DNA of 64,000 nt. Origin: Scleropages formosus. Its lineage: Eukaryota; Chordata; Actinopteri; Osteoglossiformes; Osteoglossidae. Positions within the stretch are counted from its first letter, which is position 1. Each line of letters starts with the position of its first letter. The notes under the pieces are model-generated. The model worked only from the letters and a program-made list of their open reading frames with translations, was not told the origin of the DNA and searched no databases. The position numbers and the translations under genes were made by a program. The stretch is taken from the NCBI RefSeq assembly GCF_900964775.1, contig NC_041808.1:4670595-4734594 (forward strand), written 5' to 3'. Below are positions 11,777 through 24,627 of the stretch, one piece after another.

Positions 11777-12324
11777 CGTTCTGTCTTACTGCACAAAAAA
11801 ACTAAATATTACGGAAAAACAGCAACAGCCACCCCCTCTTCAGTGGCAAAACAACAAAGCACAAAACTTCCGATATTGGCATTTCCGCTTCCGGGTGAAG
11901 GTAGGACTTTTTCCATGAAGCGGATCCAGTTTTTCCGCCATATTGGCTCGTAGTTTGCGTTATTTCTAAAGGAAAATTCATGTTACGGTGACAGTAGCTC
12001 ATCGCTACTGCATACGGCAGAGTTAACAGGAAATTCACGGCTTAGAGTTCTCGAATGTAATTGGTTATGTTCCTGTCAGAGGTCGAACGCCATTCGTCAG
12101 ATTAAATGTCAATAAACACTTCAATACAACTTCCTGTATCACTAGAATTGACCTTCTGGATCCTAAACCAGTCCGGAGACTGTGGAGTATGTGTTAAATG
12201 TCTGTTTGTGTACTGAACAAACGAATAACACCAATAGTTTTGCAGCTTTTGATTAATCGAAGTTTAAATTTGTTTCTTCGACTTCGGTGGGCTATCTATA
12301 ATACGTAGCTACTAGGAGAGGTAA

Positions 12325-12356
<32 letters not shown>

Positions 12357-12708
12357 CTAATACACCGGCGTGCTTACCTGAGAGATATTAACTTTTGTTT
12401 TTCATTCATTCATTCATTCAGCTAGTTAAATCATCATGCATAGCAATTTGTTTTTTTTGAAAATCCAAGAACACTGACTGAATCTTCAAGCATGTATATA
12501 CATGTGTACATTCATATGTATATATAATTGTATATTATATGTATATAATAAGGATCTACATCTTTAGCTATACTATTGTATGATAATTAGACTGAGGGGG
12601 TTGATTTTATGATGGTAGTAATAATGATACTGATTATTTTCTGTAGTACTTTCATAATTTTCATTTTCAGCTTTTTGAAACATTTTACCACCTGCGGAAC
12701 CCAGGGCC
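11777..12708. promoter_or_regulatory. Candidate bidirectional cript-pigf promoter
   Basis: The two start codons diverge and are 932 bp apart. CTTCCGGG at 11888-11895 is an ETS/GABP-type core and GCCATATT at 11937-11944 fits YY1, both common in housekeeping bidirectional promoters. pigf probably has a non-coding first exon here; its first coding exon is preceded by an acceptor-like ...TTTTCAG near 12670. A (TTA)n run lies at 12325-12356. Confidence 0.55.
12325..12356 (+). repeat. (ATT)n microsatellite
   Basis: About ten trinucleotide units with no interruption. Confidence 0.9.
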
Positions 12709-15700
12709 ATGTGGGACCAGGAGATTAAGGGCATGGCCTCGGCCCACATGTTCATCGCCTCCGCTGTCTTCGTGGGCACCCTGCTACCGGCCATCGTGGC
12801 GGAGAAGTTCTCCGTCTATGGAAGCCACCTGGTCTGGGTGTATTCTGTGGCGGGATCTGTCGCTGCGGTCAACGTCGCTGTGTTCTGGCTGCTCGGTGTC
12901 GGTCTGGTTGCCAAGAAGAACACGCTGAGCTACAAGGTGGGAGGTGGCGTCGCTTGCGGCACCGTGTGTTCGCCGGACTGTGGGGAAGCCGTGTGCTAAA
13001 TGTGCTTTGCTTAGCATGAGGTGTCATCCTCCAGATTGATCATATTGATCGCTGAGTCCCATGTTTACCTCTGTGTGAAATGTTTACTGAAGAGTGTTTT
13101 CTGCAGGTGTCCCGGATGGTCCGCTCTGGCCTCCACTTCACCCTGTCCTGCTTCTTCTACCACATCATTGTGGTTCTGTATGGTGCCCCCCTGCTGGAGT
13201 GAGTTTCGTTCCTGGATCACCTCCAGGGCTCATATGCACAGTGCTTCTGTGTGTGTGTTTCCATGTCTGTACTCATGCATATAAACTGGTGCTGGAAACT
13301 ATGTGAAGCCCCTGTGTCCCTTAGTTTTACCACATAATGGTTATTTAATGAGAATCGGTGTTTCTCATGGGGGGCACGGTGGTGCAGCAGGTCTGGCTTG
13401 TGCCTGCTCTCTGGTGGGTCTGGGGTTTGAGTCCCGCTTGGGGTGCCTTGTGGAGGACTGGCGTCCTGTCCTGGGTGTGTCCCCTCCCCTCCAGCCTTGC
13501 GCCTTGTGTTGCTGGGTTAGGCTCCAGCTCACCGCGATCCCGCTTGGGACAAGCAGTTTCAGTCAGTGTGTGTGTGTGTGAGTCTTTATCATGTCACATA
13601 ATAGGTGCGTAATGACCAATTCTGTATGTTGCTTTAGAGAAAATCGTGTGTAGTAGAAACATGCAAGTTGTGCAGGTGTAAAAATGAGTGAAGCCCAAAT
13701 TGTATTGGTTAAATGAAGTAGGTTAAGTAGAATCAAAGGTGTAAATCATAATAATTTATCCATTTAATAAGTTTAAGATTTAACATTTATATTTTAAGTT
13801 GAATATGTTATACAAGAGTAATAACCATCACTGTAGCGTTCACATGCTTTCAAGCAGCACTGTAAATTTTTTTCACTTGCATATATTAATTTTTCTCCCT
13901 TTTGTTTGTATGCACACACACACTCACTGTAGGTCAGTGTTGGAGACCTTCTCCCTTGCTGTGCTGCTCTCCACCTTCACCACCCTGCGCTGTCTCTGCC
14001 TTTTGGGCCCCAATGTACAGGCGTGGATCCGGGTCTTCAGCCGAGACGGGTGAGTCCAGTTTACTTCCCTCTTAACACCAGCCAGTGAAATGACCCCACT
14101 GCGCTCACGCAGTCTTGGAAAGTGAGCACAAACTGTGTGTGTTAGGCTGCATAAGGTGATCACGTCCTTTCTGCAGGGCCATGTCTGTGTGGGACACGTC
14201 CCTGCAGATCACCACAGCCTGCAGTGTCATCGGAGCCTGGCTGGGAGCTTTTCCGATACCGCTGGACTGGGATCGGCCGTGGCAGGTCAGTACAGGCACA
14301 CACACAAATACCTGATTTTCTTCTTTTAAGGGTCCATTCCCAGGATTCTTTGGGCATCAAACAAGACGATCTGGACTATTTGTCCCTCCCAAGGAGAGAG
14401 AGGGGGTGCTCTGTGTGTTTCAAACATTAGATTATCCAACACCCCCCTAAATCTCAGATCTTTCAAACCTGTAGTACGAATTCTGACATAATTGCTCCTC
14501 TCCCGCGTAGGAAGAGCTGAGTTGGGATTCCTGTCAATGCTTCGTTCTTTCCGCGCTACTCACACGCTGCGATATTTTTAGTTTCAGCATGCAAATGCAC
14601 CTCTGCTCCTGAGCTGCAGAGAAAGCAGGTTCGCAAACCGAAGCAGAGTGCGACCGCAGCCGATTCTGTGTTTCACTGGCGTGTTGAGTGCCTGGTGGTG
14701 AGGGGACTGGCGAGTGATTATCCCACATCCACTGGACAAGAGAACTGAGAGCTCTCATGTGAGTGGCACGTTGCCCTTGTGCTCAAATGAGAGGTTGTGC
14801 CACAGAGTGGTATAACCCTGTGCTTAACCTACTGGTCTGAATCTCATAAAAGTAGAGAAGTTCATCTAGAGATGTCCATGGTATCTCACAGCGATGAGCT
14901 ACACGTCGGCATCTCTTTGGAATGTGGTTGTTACCACTGTGCAGAAGAGTAGTTTTTCGGAACTGCACCCATTTGTATCAAGTCATTGGAACAGCTGCCT
15001 CATGTAGCTGACCTGCTGATAAATGTTTCAAAGCCGTGGTGAGGGGGTCACATTTTTCATCGGAAAATGCAGGTAGTCTTTGACTTAGGACGGGATTCTG
15101 TTCTGACGGAAACCCCCTGTACTGTGTTATATAAGCACAAGGATGTATGAACAACTAACATGCATAAATGTGACGTTGTATAACAGGGCTGTTATATTTT
15201 TTTCCACCAATTTTGCAAAAATGCTTAAAGTTAAATAATACTAATTTTGAATAATTACATGAATTCCGCACAGTATTAGAAGTATATATTCACATTTGCC
15301 ATTATTTTCACTTTCATTTCTAAATCTGCTTCTGTCTGAAGACTCAGATTTCCACTTGCTAGCAATTTTAAATAAAAGTAACATGAATAGAATCGCAAAT
15401 AAAATATTCTCACGATGGAAGCACACTGCTGGGCACCCATACATTGACAGACCCAAACAATAAGGAATATGGGCTCTGAAATAATGTAATAAGGTTGATG
15501 TGATTGCCTTTCATAAGTCTGGGTCGTCTTAAGTCGCATATGTCGTAAGTACTTAAGGAATTTGCCACTTCCCATCAGAGCCCTGTAGGTGGCTGGTGGT
15601 AATGCTGCCCCACACTGCCCACACACTCCTGTGACACATTCCCTCTGTCCTTGTCTTACTGCTATAAAGTAAACATAGGTTAAAATGATACATTAATTTT

Positions 15701-16269
15701 ATTCACATTCTGTGCTTTCAATCACAAATTTAAAAAACAAACATCAGTATCGTGTCAAAATGCAGGAGACACCAACCCAAAGTATTTACGGTCAGTATTA
15801 CAAGTATCATACCACACAAAGCTGAATGCAAAACCATGTCCTTCTAGATAGCAGCCATTTGTGCTCTGTGGTCCAGGTGGGTCCTCAGAACCGTCTCACA
15901 GTAAGAGAGGAGCTGCGGCCTTGATGCCTCGAAGGAGCTATAGTTCATAAAAAGATAGAAAAAAATTGATGAAAAAAGGAGGCCGCTGGCTTCTCTATCA
16001 GATTTTGTGCCAAGAGGAGTCATTAGGGTGAAGTTGGGTGGCAGTTGGCTCATTGGCGGACCACTGCCACGTCCCACAGTGGTCGTGGTCAGTCACTGAC
16101 CATTGGGCGTGGCCACTGCCTGAATACTTCCTGCATCTCTTCCCTGTTCGCATAGGTGTGGCCCATCTCTTGCACCCTAGGGGCTACCTTTGGATTTCTG
16201 TCTGGACTCGTCATTGCCCCCGTCTGGATCCACTGGCATCGCAAGCAGCTAACTTACAAGAGCAAATAA
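12709..16269 (+). CDS. pigf: PIGF, GPI-anchor biosynthesis class F protein (219 aa)
   Basis: PIG-F is an ER multi-pass protein that partners PIG-O and PIG-G to add ethanolamine phosphate to the GPI precursor. Five coding exons: 12709-12936, 13107-13198, 13933-14049, 14177-14285 and 16156-16269. The borders are GT-AG, phases match and the total is 660 nt, so 219 aa, equal to human. The protein shows repeated hydrophobic segments, e.g. [20 protein letters not shown] near the N-terminus and [20 protein letters not shown] near the end, and finishes with a basic cytosolic tail LTYKSK. It diverges from cript and converges on rhoq with 471 bp between stop codons. The gene is intact. Confidence 0.95.
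13369..13580 (+). repeat. SINE (TG-tail family) in pigf intron 2
   Basis: It starts GGGGGGCACGGTGGTGCAG, has a decayed B box (GGTTTGAGTCC) and a short TG tail. Several CpGs of the family consensus have become TpG, so it is older than the copies at 5251 and 6109. Confidence 0.82.
15073..15560. mobile_element. Possible degenerate MITE (mariner-like)
   Basis: The left end reads GTCTTTGACTTAGGACGGG. The right end, reversed, contains ACTTACGACATATGCGACTT. The pair resembles the 'gacttacgac' inverted ends of short mariner-type elements common in fish. The similarity is partial and no TA duplication is certain. It lies in pigf intron 4. Confidence 0.25.
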
Positions 16270-16740
16270 GGAGCGGGGAAGAGGCGGGACAAGGGGGCGT
16301 GGCTAAGGGCAGCACCCATTGCGTAGAACAGCATGGCACGGGGTTGGAGCAGAGAAGCAGCCCTGGGGTTCCTGCCTCGGCAACATCCTGTGTATTTATT
16401 TATCCAACACTAGATAAATCTCTGTAAATGTTAAGCTTTTTTAACCTGTATCAGTTTTTTAAGACTGGAAAGTGCTTTTGTCATGGATTAATGTGTTTAA
16501 AAATAATGTTGTTCAAGTAGTACTGTCTGGGAGGGGTTTTGTGCTGCTGATATTGTGTGGACGGTGTTGCATGAGAACCAGGACCAGGCGTTCTGCTGGA
16601 GCTCCCATGTGGTTCTCCCACCCCAGACCAAGTGCCATTGTCTGTTTGGTTTGTGAGTTTGTCTGAACTTTTCTGCTTTGCTTCACTGTGTTTGCCTGTC
16701 ACGTGATCAGGTCTCGCCTCCCTTGGCCCCGCCCACTGCG
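16270..16740. other. Convergent 3' UTRs of pigf and rhoq
   Basis: No coding exon is visible. The two transcripts converge and may overlap here. I see no clear AATAAA for pigf. Confidence 0.5.
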
Positions 16741-17428
16741 TCATGTGATCAGGCAGCAGTCAATACAGCGAGGCACCAGCCGTCTCTTGAGGGCTCTCCT
16801 CTTGGGGGCAAGGATGGCAATGATGGCCTCGTCAAACACGGTCTTCAGCCCCTTCTGCGTCAGGGCAGAGCATTCCACGTAGCAGTAGGCACCGATCTGG
16901 GTCGGCAGGAAGAGGAAAACAGGAAGTCAACACCTGACTAAGAACGATCCCAAACCAGTTAGCCGAAATAATGGACACCATGATGGCTAATTTCTGGGAA
17001 GGCTTGAGTGATGAGGTCAGTGTTTGATCATCTTCACCCACTACTGATTTTGCTCTTTGCATTCCTGCCGTGCTGCTGTGTTAATATGGTGTTCAGGTAC
17101 ACAAATCGTGATGGCTTGGGTTTTATGATTACAGTTAAATTAATGTTATCACAAGGAAACCTTTCAATTCAATTTATTTTTAATAGAGCTCATGCAGTTT
17201 TAACCTTCATTAAAAAAGTTGAGGAGAGACATTATTCTTTTCTTCCAGGATCTTCCCTTTCTCCCCACACTGACAGTGCCACCCCCTACCTCCTTCGCCA
17301 GCTTCTGCCCCTGCTCCGTTGTGACGGGCTTCTCTTTCATGTCGTTGAGCTTTGTGATGGTCTTTGGGTCGTCCCGAAGGTCAATCTTAGAGTGCAGCAG
17401 GGAAAAAAGATTAGCAGGATCAGCATGG

Positions 17429-17479
<51 letters not shown>

Positions 17480-20400
17480 TAAACCTGATTGCAACTCCTG
17501 CAGGGTTGATTCAGACACGAGCTCAAACACGTACACGCCTGGCTCGATGTCCTGATGCCCTCTGAGAAACGGTCCCACTGAGCTCCTGTCTGAGTATCAC
17601 TTCTGCTCTCTTGCTACCTCATCAGCATTCGCCACAGTTACACAACTCATTTATTTGTCAAAATAAAACCTGATAAAAGTTTGAACTGAATTTTCTCTCT
17701 TCCCGTGTTCCCGCCACGGTTTTAGATGTCCTGGGACAAAGTGGGATATTCCGAAGGATGTGTCGGATAGATCTCAAACCAATTTGCTTCACGTTGTGAG
17801 ACAACATTCCTGTAGAGCATCTGCCTTCCTTGCAATTGCTAGAACACTTCAATATTTCTGCAGTCACACTCCTTTATGTCTCTCAGCAAACTAGGGGACA
17901 CATACAAATTTTCAAAATGTGTGTGCAGATCTGGTTGCAGAAAGGTGGTATGAGATTATGGAAATACACACCTGTGTCCCTATGAGGAGAAAGGGGACTC
18001 CAGGAGAGTACTGGTGCAACTCTGGAACCCACTCCTGCCGGACGTTGTGGAAGCTAGCTGGGTTCACCACCGAGAAGCAGATGAGGAACACATCGGTCAT
18101 GGGATAGGACAGGGGTCTCAGGCGGTCGTAGTCTTCCTGTAGGACCATAAGGCCACCATCAAACGCAGGCTTCCTCAGCACCAGAATCACATGGCTGACC
18201 GGCCACAGCAAACTTTTCGATGAGCATTTCTCTCCTACTCAACTCCAGTCTCACGTATGAGCGGGAGGAAGGACCAGGACTCCGCTTTGGTGGCTGCAGA
18301 AGACCAGAGAGCAAGACAGACACACTCCGCTCTTCCACCTCTGTGTATCAGGCCTGCCAATTTTACATAAGCGCTCCATGTGCAGCAAATCAAACTATTT
18401 CATCACTAATCCCTAATAGGATCCTTTTGGATTCATTTGTATTATTCAGATGCTCATAATGGGAGTCAGTAAGTTTGTTTTCTCAAGATGTTTATACATA
18501 AATTACAGTGCTTATTAAAAATTGAGTCCTATATCAGCTGTATCACTAGTTGAATGCTTAGCTTTCAGCAGATTTTGAATAAGTCATCAAAATCAGAGTC
18601 AGCTGGTTGTGTAGTGGTAAGAGTTGCTGCCTTTGGACCCAAAGTTTGGTTTGAATCCCACGTCCAGCTGGACTTCCCTTGAGCAAAGTACTGTGTCTCC
18701 CCTGAATTACTCCAGTAAAATTTGCCCAGCTGTGCGAATGGATAAATAACTGCAGGTACCTTAACACTGTAAGTTGCTTTGGAGAAAAACATCAGCAAAA
18801 TGAATAAATGTAAATCCCACCTGTATTCTTAGTTTTCTCATGATCATTCATCATGTTAGTGGAGGGTTTAATCCAAATATTAATGTTAACAGAGATGTAG
18901 CTCTACAACCTTTATGAGTTTTGGAGCCCTTAACAACCACAGTCTCCATGGCAACAGCATGTACACAGAGGCTGCTTCTACCATCAGGGCGCAGGGTTCT
19001 CCAGTGAGCGCTGATCACGACAGGGATGTTTCCAGTGCAACTGTCCCTGAGGGCCATGGTGAAGAGCAGGGGATTGACAGGACAGGGCTGACCTTCACAC
19101 ACACCAGACCACAGACCGAGAAACACTACAGAAAGGTGACTAGCAGTAACCCAAAAACGGAGAATAGAGACAAGAACGGAACCTCATCCCAGGTATGCAT
19201 GGGTCACAGCTACTTGTTGAGAACAGACTTTTTGGTATATTTTGACCTATGTAATAACTCATTTGTGGGCATATTAATGAATTTACTAATTAATAAGTCT
19301 GATTAATGTCACAGAAGTCAGCAAGCTATAACCTGATAATTGATGGAACAAAATAAAAACAAGAGCTACAAAAATGCTCAGGATTTGCTCACTGAAAGTA
19401 CCGTTTGGCAAATTCCTGTTGTGAGAGCATCAAATTCACCTTTATTTTGAATGGGGAAAAAGCTTAGTGATTCAAAGACCAGAATTTTATCATCTGAAAT
19501 TAGATAACACACAAAATAAAATATATTTATGTGCCTGACTATAACAACACTATATATTTTTAAACATTTATAATTAATTTACCATTGTTATAGTGAAAAT
19601 ATTGCTAGTATGTTTTTTATTGTTATATGTTCATTCACGACAAAGAAACACTTGTCCAGCGGAGGTTTGTGTGTGGTCTAGATTTTTACTATATTTTAAA
19701 CATGGTTTGAACACCATTTGAATAAACAACAAGACAGCAGTTGTTTTAACTTGTTCCCAAACAGCGTGTGCTTTAGTGTGTTTCTCATTTTGAAGAAGTG
19801 CTTCACTGGTGAGTGTTCCGTTTTCCTTTTTTTAGAATTAAAAACACATTGATACTAAAAGGCTCCTATTCTGAAGCAAATGCAGAGCACAGCATGTGTT
19901 TTACCTCATTTTTAAACGCTCCATTTTATTTGTTTTAAACATAATTTCTGAAGATGGAGGACAATTTCTGATTTTTTTCCCTTGAACTATTATGTACCAG
20001 TATGCACGGTTCCCTGAAAGCCATGCTACGACTGCGTTGCACCAGGACAAAAATGTTCCTTTTGAAAACCTGCCACTAGCTTAAAAAACGAGAGCAAAAG
20101 CAAAATTGACTGGCATTGGTATTATCAACTCTTCATCCATCTCCTGCTGTAATAAAATTACCACATAATCGGTATAAATGCCTTTGTACCTAATAAGACC
20201 GTTGAATTAAAAATTATGTACAGACACCCCTCGGTTTTCAAAAATCAATCCATTCTTGAACACGGTGCAGATATTGAAATTTTGGATACCGAAAGCCTAT
20301 TTTCTATTATTGTACATTGGTAAAAATAATAATGCATTCCCAGCCTATCCAAAAACACCAAACTGAATTTTCCCAAACAGCACTGAAACAGTGTAAAATG

Positions 20401-22121
20401 TCTATATAATTATCAATCCATGACTTCAGCACAATATAACATACATTTACACACTTACTGCTCTGGTGTATTTCCCACTTTTCATCTTAATTGATCAGTT
20501 TTCCACAGGATGAGCAATGAACCAAGCGGGAATCCACTCAGCATGTTATTATGAACAACTTTCTAAAACTGCACTGCTGCTAAAATGTGCATACAAAACC
20601 CAAAAAAACCCTCTTCCAAACTTTTCCTGCTAATTGCTCTGCTGTCTCCATAATCATTCAATTAAATGACACACCCAATATGACCAACAGAAATTCCTGT
20701 GGAATTGTACAAACACCCCATAATGCCCCACTGTCTTGAAGCAACAATCTCACATTCCTAATACACCACGAGACGGAGAGATCTGGATGCACACACACCA
20801 ATTACAGTACATTACTGCAGTTCCATTTCACTTGCTGGACTTTCAGTGTCTTTCTCATTTTAGTTATTTATTTATTTATTTGTATATTTATTGTGGCGCA
20901 GTGGGTTGGACAGGGTCCTGCTCTCTGGTGGGTCTGGGGTTCGAGTCCCACTTGAGCTGCCTTGCGACAGACTGGCGTCCCGTCCTGGGTGTGTCCCCTT
21001 CCCCTCCAGCCTTGCGTCCTGTGTTGCCGGGTTAGGCTCCGGCTCCAGCTCCCAGCGACCCCGTATGGGACAAGCGGTTTCAGATGATGTGTGTGTGTAT
21101 TTATTGTACATGCTTCAGATGAATTTTGTTGTACTGATTTTTTGTTCCGTAAACCAAAAATTGGGTATGAAAAGCCAAGAGGCGTTACACTCGAGTTTCG
21201 GATAGCTTGTAAATCTAGGGATGATTGGATTTTCATGAGCAAGTGTAATGGTTTGTCATAGTATGAGGCCCCTCTATACGAGGGCTCAATGTACATGCAT
21301 GTGGCAGCAATGATCGCCGCTGTAGTGAGGCCACATGCTAAGTTCAGACAGCTCGTGCTACATGTCTTTGACCAGACTGATTTGAGCCATCAAATCTAGC
21401 AAATCCGCCTGGTTGTTCTAACCCCTTTGATGACTGTATAAAGTGAGTTCACTCCACAAATCCTCGAAGCTCACCTACAGTGATGCAGATGGCAGACAGG
21501 TAAATGGGGAAAGGAAACTAAATCATACCTGACCAGCAGTGTCATACAGTCCCAAGAGGTGCTGCCTTCCACCAACAGTCACACTTACTGCAAAGGCAGA
21601 GATAAAGAGACGGGATCTTAAGATACAGGTATGATATGGGGAAAGGAGGGTTGGAATGGAAGTATGGTAATGGATGATGATCCGATCAGAGGGAGGGAGG
21701 GAGGGGTGGGCAAAGAGTGGGAACGGCTTGTTTTCCCAATCCAGTTACACAGAGAGTCTCACAAGTGGTTTTCATAATCAGAACAATTCCAACAAAGGGC
21801 CAAGAACAGCAGACCAGGTCAGGTGTCTTTAGAAACATGATAATATTCCCATGCTTTTACCGCACAGCTCCCTTCCTCCTTTGCTCCAGTCCAGCTGAAA
21901 ACAGTGTGACTCAAACAGCAGAGCTGGTTATGACCTCATCTCCACCACTGGAAGACAGTGGACTGCGGTTCACACCTACCTGCATAGTGGTCGAACACCG
22001 TGGGCACGTACTCCTCAGGGAAGGCGTCGTTGGCGTAGCTCATCAGCAGACACGTTTTGCCCACCGCTCCATCTCCCACCACCACACACTTGAGCATCAC
22101 TGCTCCGGGTCCGAGCGCCAT
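16741..22121 (-). CDS. rhoq: RhoQ (TC10) small GTPase (205 aa)
   Basis: A plasma-membrane Rho GTPase of the Cdc42 group, known for insulin-stimulated GLUT4 traffic and exocytosis. Five coding exons right to left: 21980-22121, 21529-21587, 17972-18136, 17290-17385 and 16741-16896. Phases match and total 618 nt, 205 aa as in human. Visible motifs: P-loop GDGAVGKT at residues 16-23, switch [19 protein letters not shown], the Rho-type GTQIDLRDDP, and the C-terminal CCLIT, a CAAX box (CLIT) with an adjacent cysteine for palmitoylation. The N-terminus [12 protein letters not shown] matches the RhoQ extension and separates it from Cdc42. The 3.4-kb intron holds repeats and the next carries a TG microsatellite. 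Intact. Confidence 0.95.
17432..17476 (+). repeat. (TG)n microsatellite in a rhoq intron
   Basis: About 22 TG units, starting 47 bp upstream of rhoq exon 4 on the transcribed strand. There it reads (CA)n, close to the acceptor. Confidence 0.9.
18596..18816 (+). repeat. tRNA-derived SINE with L2-like tail, near full length
   Basis: Head AGCTGGTTGTGTAGTGGTAA, B box GGTTTGAATCCC, body ACTCCAGTAAAATTTGCCC and tail GTAAGTTGCTTTGGAGAAAA ending in AAATGAATAAATGTAAAT. This is the best copy of the second SINE family in the window. Confidence 0.85.
20225..21190. mobile_element. Possible worn MITE interrupted by a SINE
   Basis: The left end CCCCTCGGTTTTCAAAAATC has a partial reversed match near 21150-21185 (CCAAAAATTGGGTATGAAAA then GCCAAGAGGCG). 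A SINE was inserted inside at 20893. The inverted ends are imperfect, so this is only a suggestion. Confidence 0.2.
20893..21098 (+). repeat. SINE (TG-tail family) with target-site duplication
   Basis: The direct repeat TATTTATTGT flanks both sides (20885-20894 and 21098-21107). It has a clean A-box-like GTGGCGCAGTGGG, B box GGTTCGAGTCC and a short TG tail. It lies in the large rhoq intron. Confidence 0.85.
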
Positions 22122-23596
22122 GCCCCTGCTGCCACGCCCCCCGGATGGCCATGCACCACCAGTCGGGGTCAAGGCACCACTCTGCTGGGGCACATAGGCC
22201 GGTGTGGCATTCCTCCGCTGACAGCCCCAAATGTGGCAGATGTTGGGGAGACTCTTCTGTCTTGAGGATGGATCTGATTTCACACTGGAGACTTGGGGGT
22301 GGGTCAAAGCACCCCTCCTTTTCAAGAGCTCTTCAGTGCGGCTCACTGCCGCTGTTCCACCCCCTCCACTCCTTCAGCCCACTCTCACTTGCAGGGACCC
22401 CCGGTGCCAGCTCGCGCTGGCTCACGACAGGGGCGGGGCACAGAGTCCAAACTGAAGGGATTGTGGCAAAACTCTGTAACATCCACAATGCAGGCACTGC
22501 ATACAAATGGTATTCACCAAAATACTGTTAGAAGTGATTGAAATACAGAGAACTCAGATGTGTACTTTGATTTATACAGCTGCATCCTGCTGCTTAGTCA
22601 AAGGCTTTTCTCCCGTCTTCCTCAGTACATTTTGTTTCCCTCCACCTGTACTCTGTAGTCAGTAGGGAATTGCCTAAAAGCACAATGATATGGGGAGGGG
22701 GGTCCAGACAATTCAGTTAAAGTCCCAAACAGGCAATAGATTCATTCAGTTTGTTATAAAAATTACCCACTGCCAAACTAAATATCCTGTTTATGCACTT
22801 GAGATGATAGCTGCTACCTTGGCGAGTTCAAATCTCTGTAAGCTTGGGTCCGTTATGGAGTGCTTTATGCATTTATTTATTATGTATGTGCTTTCCAATC
22901 AATGCCACTAGGTAACGAGGAAGAATTTTTTAAAGAACCACTGGAGTCACGGCACAATAAACAATTTTCGCATTGTCTCGCGGGATGTCACTTTCTCCAC
23001 GTTCCCTAAGTGTCAGAATGCCCGTCCAATCAGCTGGGAGTGAGACTTGCTGCACGGGCGCGCGTCGTCGTGTCGCTCCAACAGCTGCTGCAGCGGTCAC
23101 GTGACCAAACAATGACCTCATCGTTTTTGTGGGCGTGCGGCGGGGGGGGGGGGGCGCAATGGGGTCACGTGACGGCGGAGGCGTCGTCACGAGCCGTCGG
23201 GTATTTATTTTATTTTGATTTAATTGACCGCAGAAATGGGGGCGTTTCCAGAGCAAGTTGTTCCAGCTCAGTACTGCAGTTTTAGTTCTAACAATACAAA
23301 AATGTGTTTTCCATGTGATATTTAATCATTTTAAAAAACAAAGAACAACGTGCTGTCTTCATTTTCGAACTGAAAAATATGCAAGACATTTTATGCTGAG
23401 AAAAATTATTTAAAAAAATCTACACCACCGTCAATATTTGAAATAAAACAAGCAATAAATAAAACAAAGTCATGAAAAAAAATGTCCTTTATGTATTGCT
23501 GAGTTGCACAAATCATCAAATGGGAGAACGACTGAAGGCAGTTTTGTGTGGTGTGTAATACTCACTGTAATAATATTTTGTAGCACCCTGGGGCTT
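22122..23596. promoter_or_regulatory. rhoq 5' region with CpG-rich candidate promoter at about 23000-23250
   Basis: The CpG-rich block contains two palindromic E-boxes, GGTCACGTGACC (23095-23106) and GTCACGTGAC (23164-23173), the type bound by USF and by MiT/TFE factors. No coding exon is seen between this block and the rhoq ATG, so an untranslated first exon or a long leader is likely. The remainder is ordinary intergenic DNA. Confidence 0.45.
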
Positions 23597-23690
23597 GTTC
23601 ACCACTCCTACATTGTTCTTACTTTTGTTTCCCACCTTCACCTCCCAACTGTGTTTTCCTAAGGTAAATGCCTCAGAGTCCAACACACAC
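23597..23690 (-). pseudogene. Relic of a TRIM PRY-SPRY exon
   Basis: On the minus strand the frame reads VCVLDSEAFTLGKHSWEVKV, then GNKSKNNVGVV. It matches the segment '[20 protein letters not shown]' of the neighbouring TRIM copies. Only about 30 codons survive, with a repeat starting directly beside it at 23694. It marks a third, decayed member of the cluster. Confidence 0.75.
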
Positions 23691-23693
23691 ACG

Positions 23694-23965
23694 TTCGTTT
23701 GCATGTTCTCCCCATGTCTGCGTGGGTTTCCTCTGGGTGCTCTGGTTTCCTCCCACACTCCAAAGACATGCTGTTCAGGTTCCCCCATAGCGTGTGAGTG
23801 ACAGAGAGTGTGTGTGTTCTACTGATGTATGGATGAGTGACCCAGTGTAAGTAGTGTATCTAGCAGTGTAAATCACCACGGTGAATAAGGTGTGTGGGCT
23901 GATAACACTACATAGAGTTCATTGGAAGTCGCTTTGGAGAAAAGCGTCTCCTAAATAAATAAATA
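23694..23965 (+). repeat. L2-tail-bearing retroposon (third repeat family)
   Basis: It holds the block TGTCTGCGTGGGTTTCCTC, widespread in fish retroposons, and ends GTCGCTTTGGAGAAAAGCGT followed by AT-rich AAATAAATAA. A copy of its 3' part is at 39280-39445 in reverse. Confidence 0.75.
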
Positions 23966-24337
23966 TAATATAAATATTAACAGTACAAGAGTGATAAACA
24001 GCATTAAATTTTGTACAAGAAAAAGTGCCCATTAAAATACGCTTTCTTGGTTTAATTATACTATTGTCTAATATTTGTCATCAGCTCCACAAACCCTGTA
24101 TAAAAATATAGTAAAAAGTATGTCTTTCAATTTTACCAACTGGAAAAAATCTAGGTAATCAAGATAGTTTACAACTGAGATTATTCATTGTCTACTGTCA
24201 ATAATTCTGTTTCTTGTGCCAACTTTTACCACTACCATTCTATGTTATCACTGCTGATTTGTGATCGTTTTTGGCTGTTGGTCCCTGTCATTTGATCTCT
24301 GTACTAAATATACAGTATGTTGCTGCTGACATCTGTG

Positions 24338-24543
24338 AGGGTGTGGTGGTGCAGGGGGTTGGATGGGGTCCTGCTCTCTGGTGGATCAGGGGTTCAAGTC
24401 CTGCTTGAGGTGCCTATGACAGACTGGTGTCCTGTCCTGGGTGTGTCCCCTCCCCCTCCAGCCTTATGCCCTGAGTTGCTGGTTTAGGCTCTGGTTCTCT
24501 GTATGAGACAAGCTGTTCAGAAAGTGAGTGTGTGTATGTGTGT
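24338..24543 (+). repeat. SINE (TG-tail family), decayed
   Basis: The family body is present (GTCCTGCTCTCTGGTGG, then CCTGGGTGTGTCCCCTCCCC). B box is GGTTCAAGTCC and most CpGs are lost. The flanks share CTGCTGAC. Confidence 0.8.
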
Positions 24544-24627
24544 ACTGCTGACCTAATATACATGCATGCTGATGAAGACATTCTGCCAAAATGCATCTGT
24601 GTGTAAATTAAAATCAGAATTTGAGAA

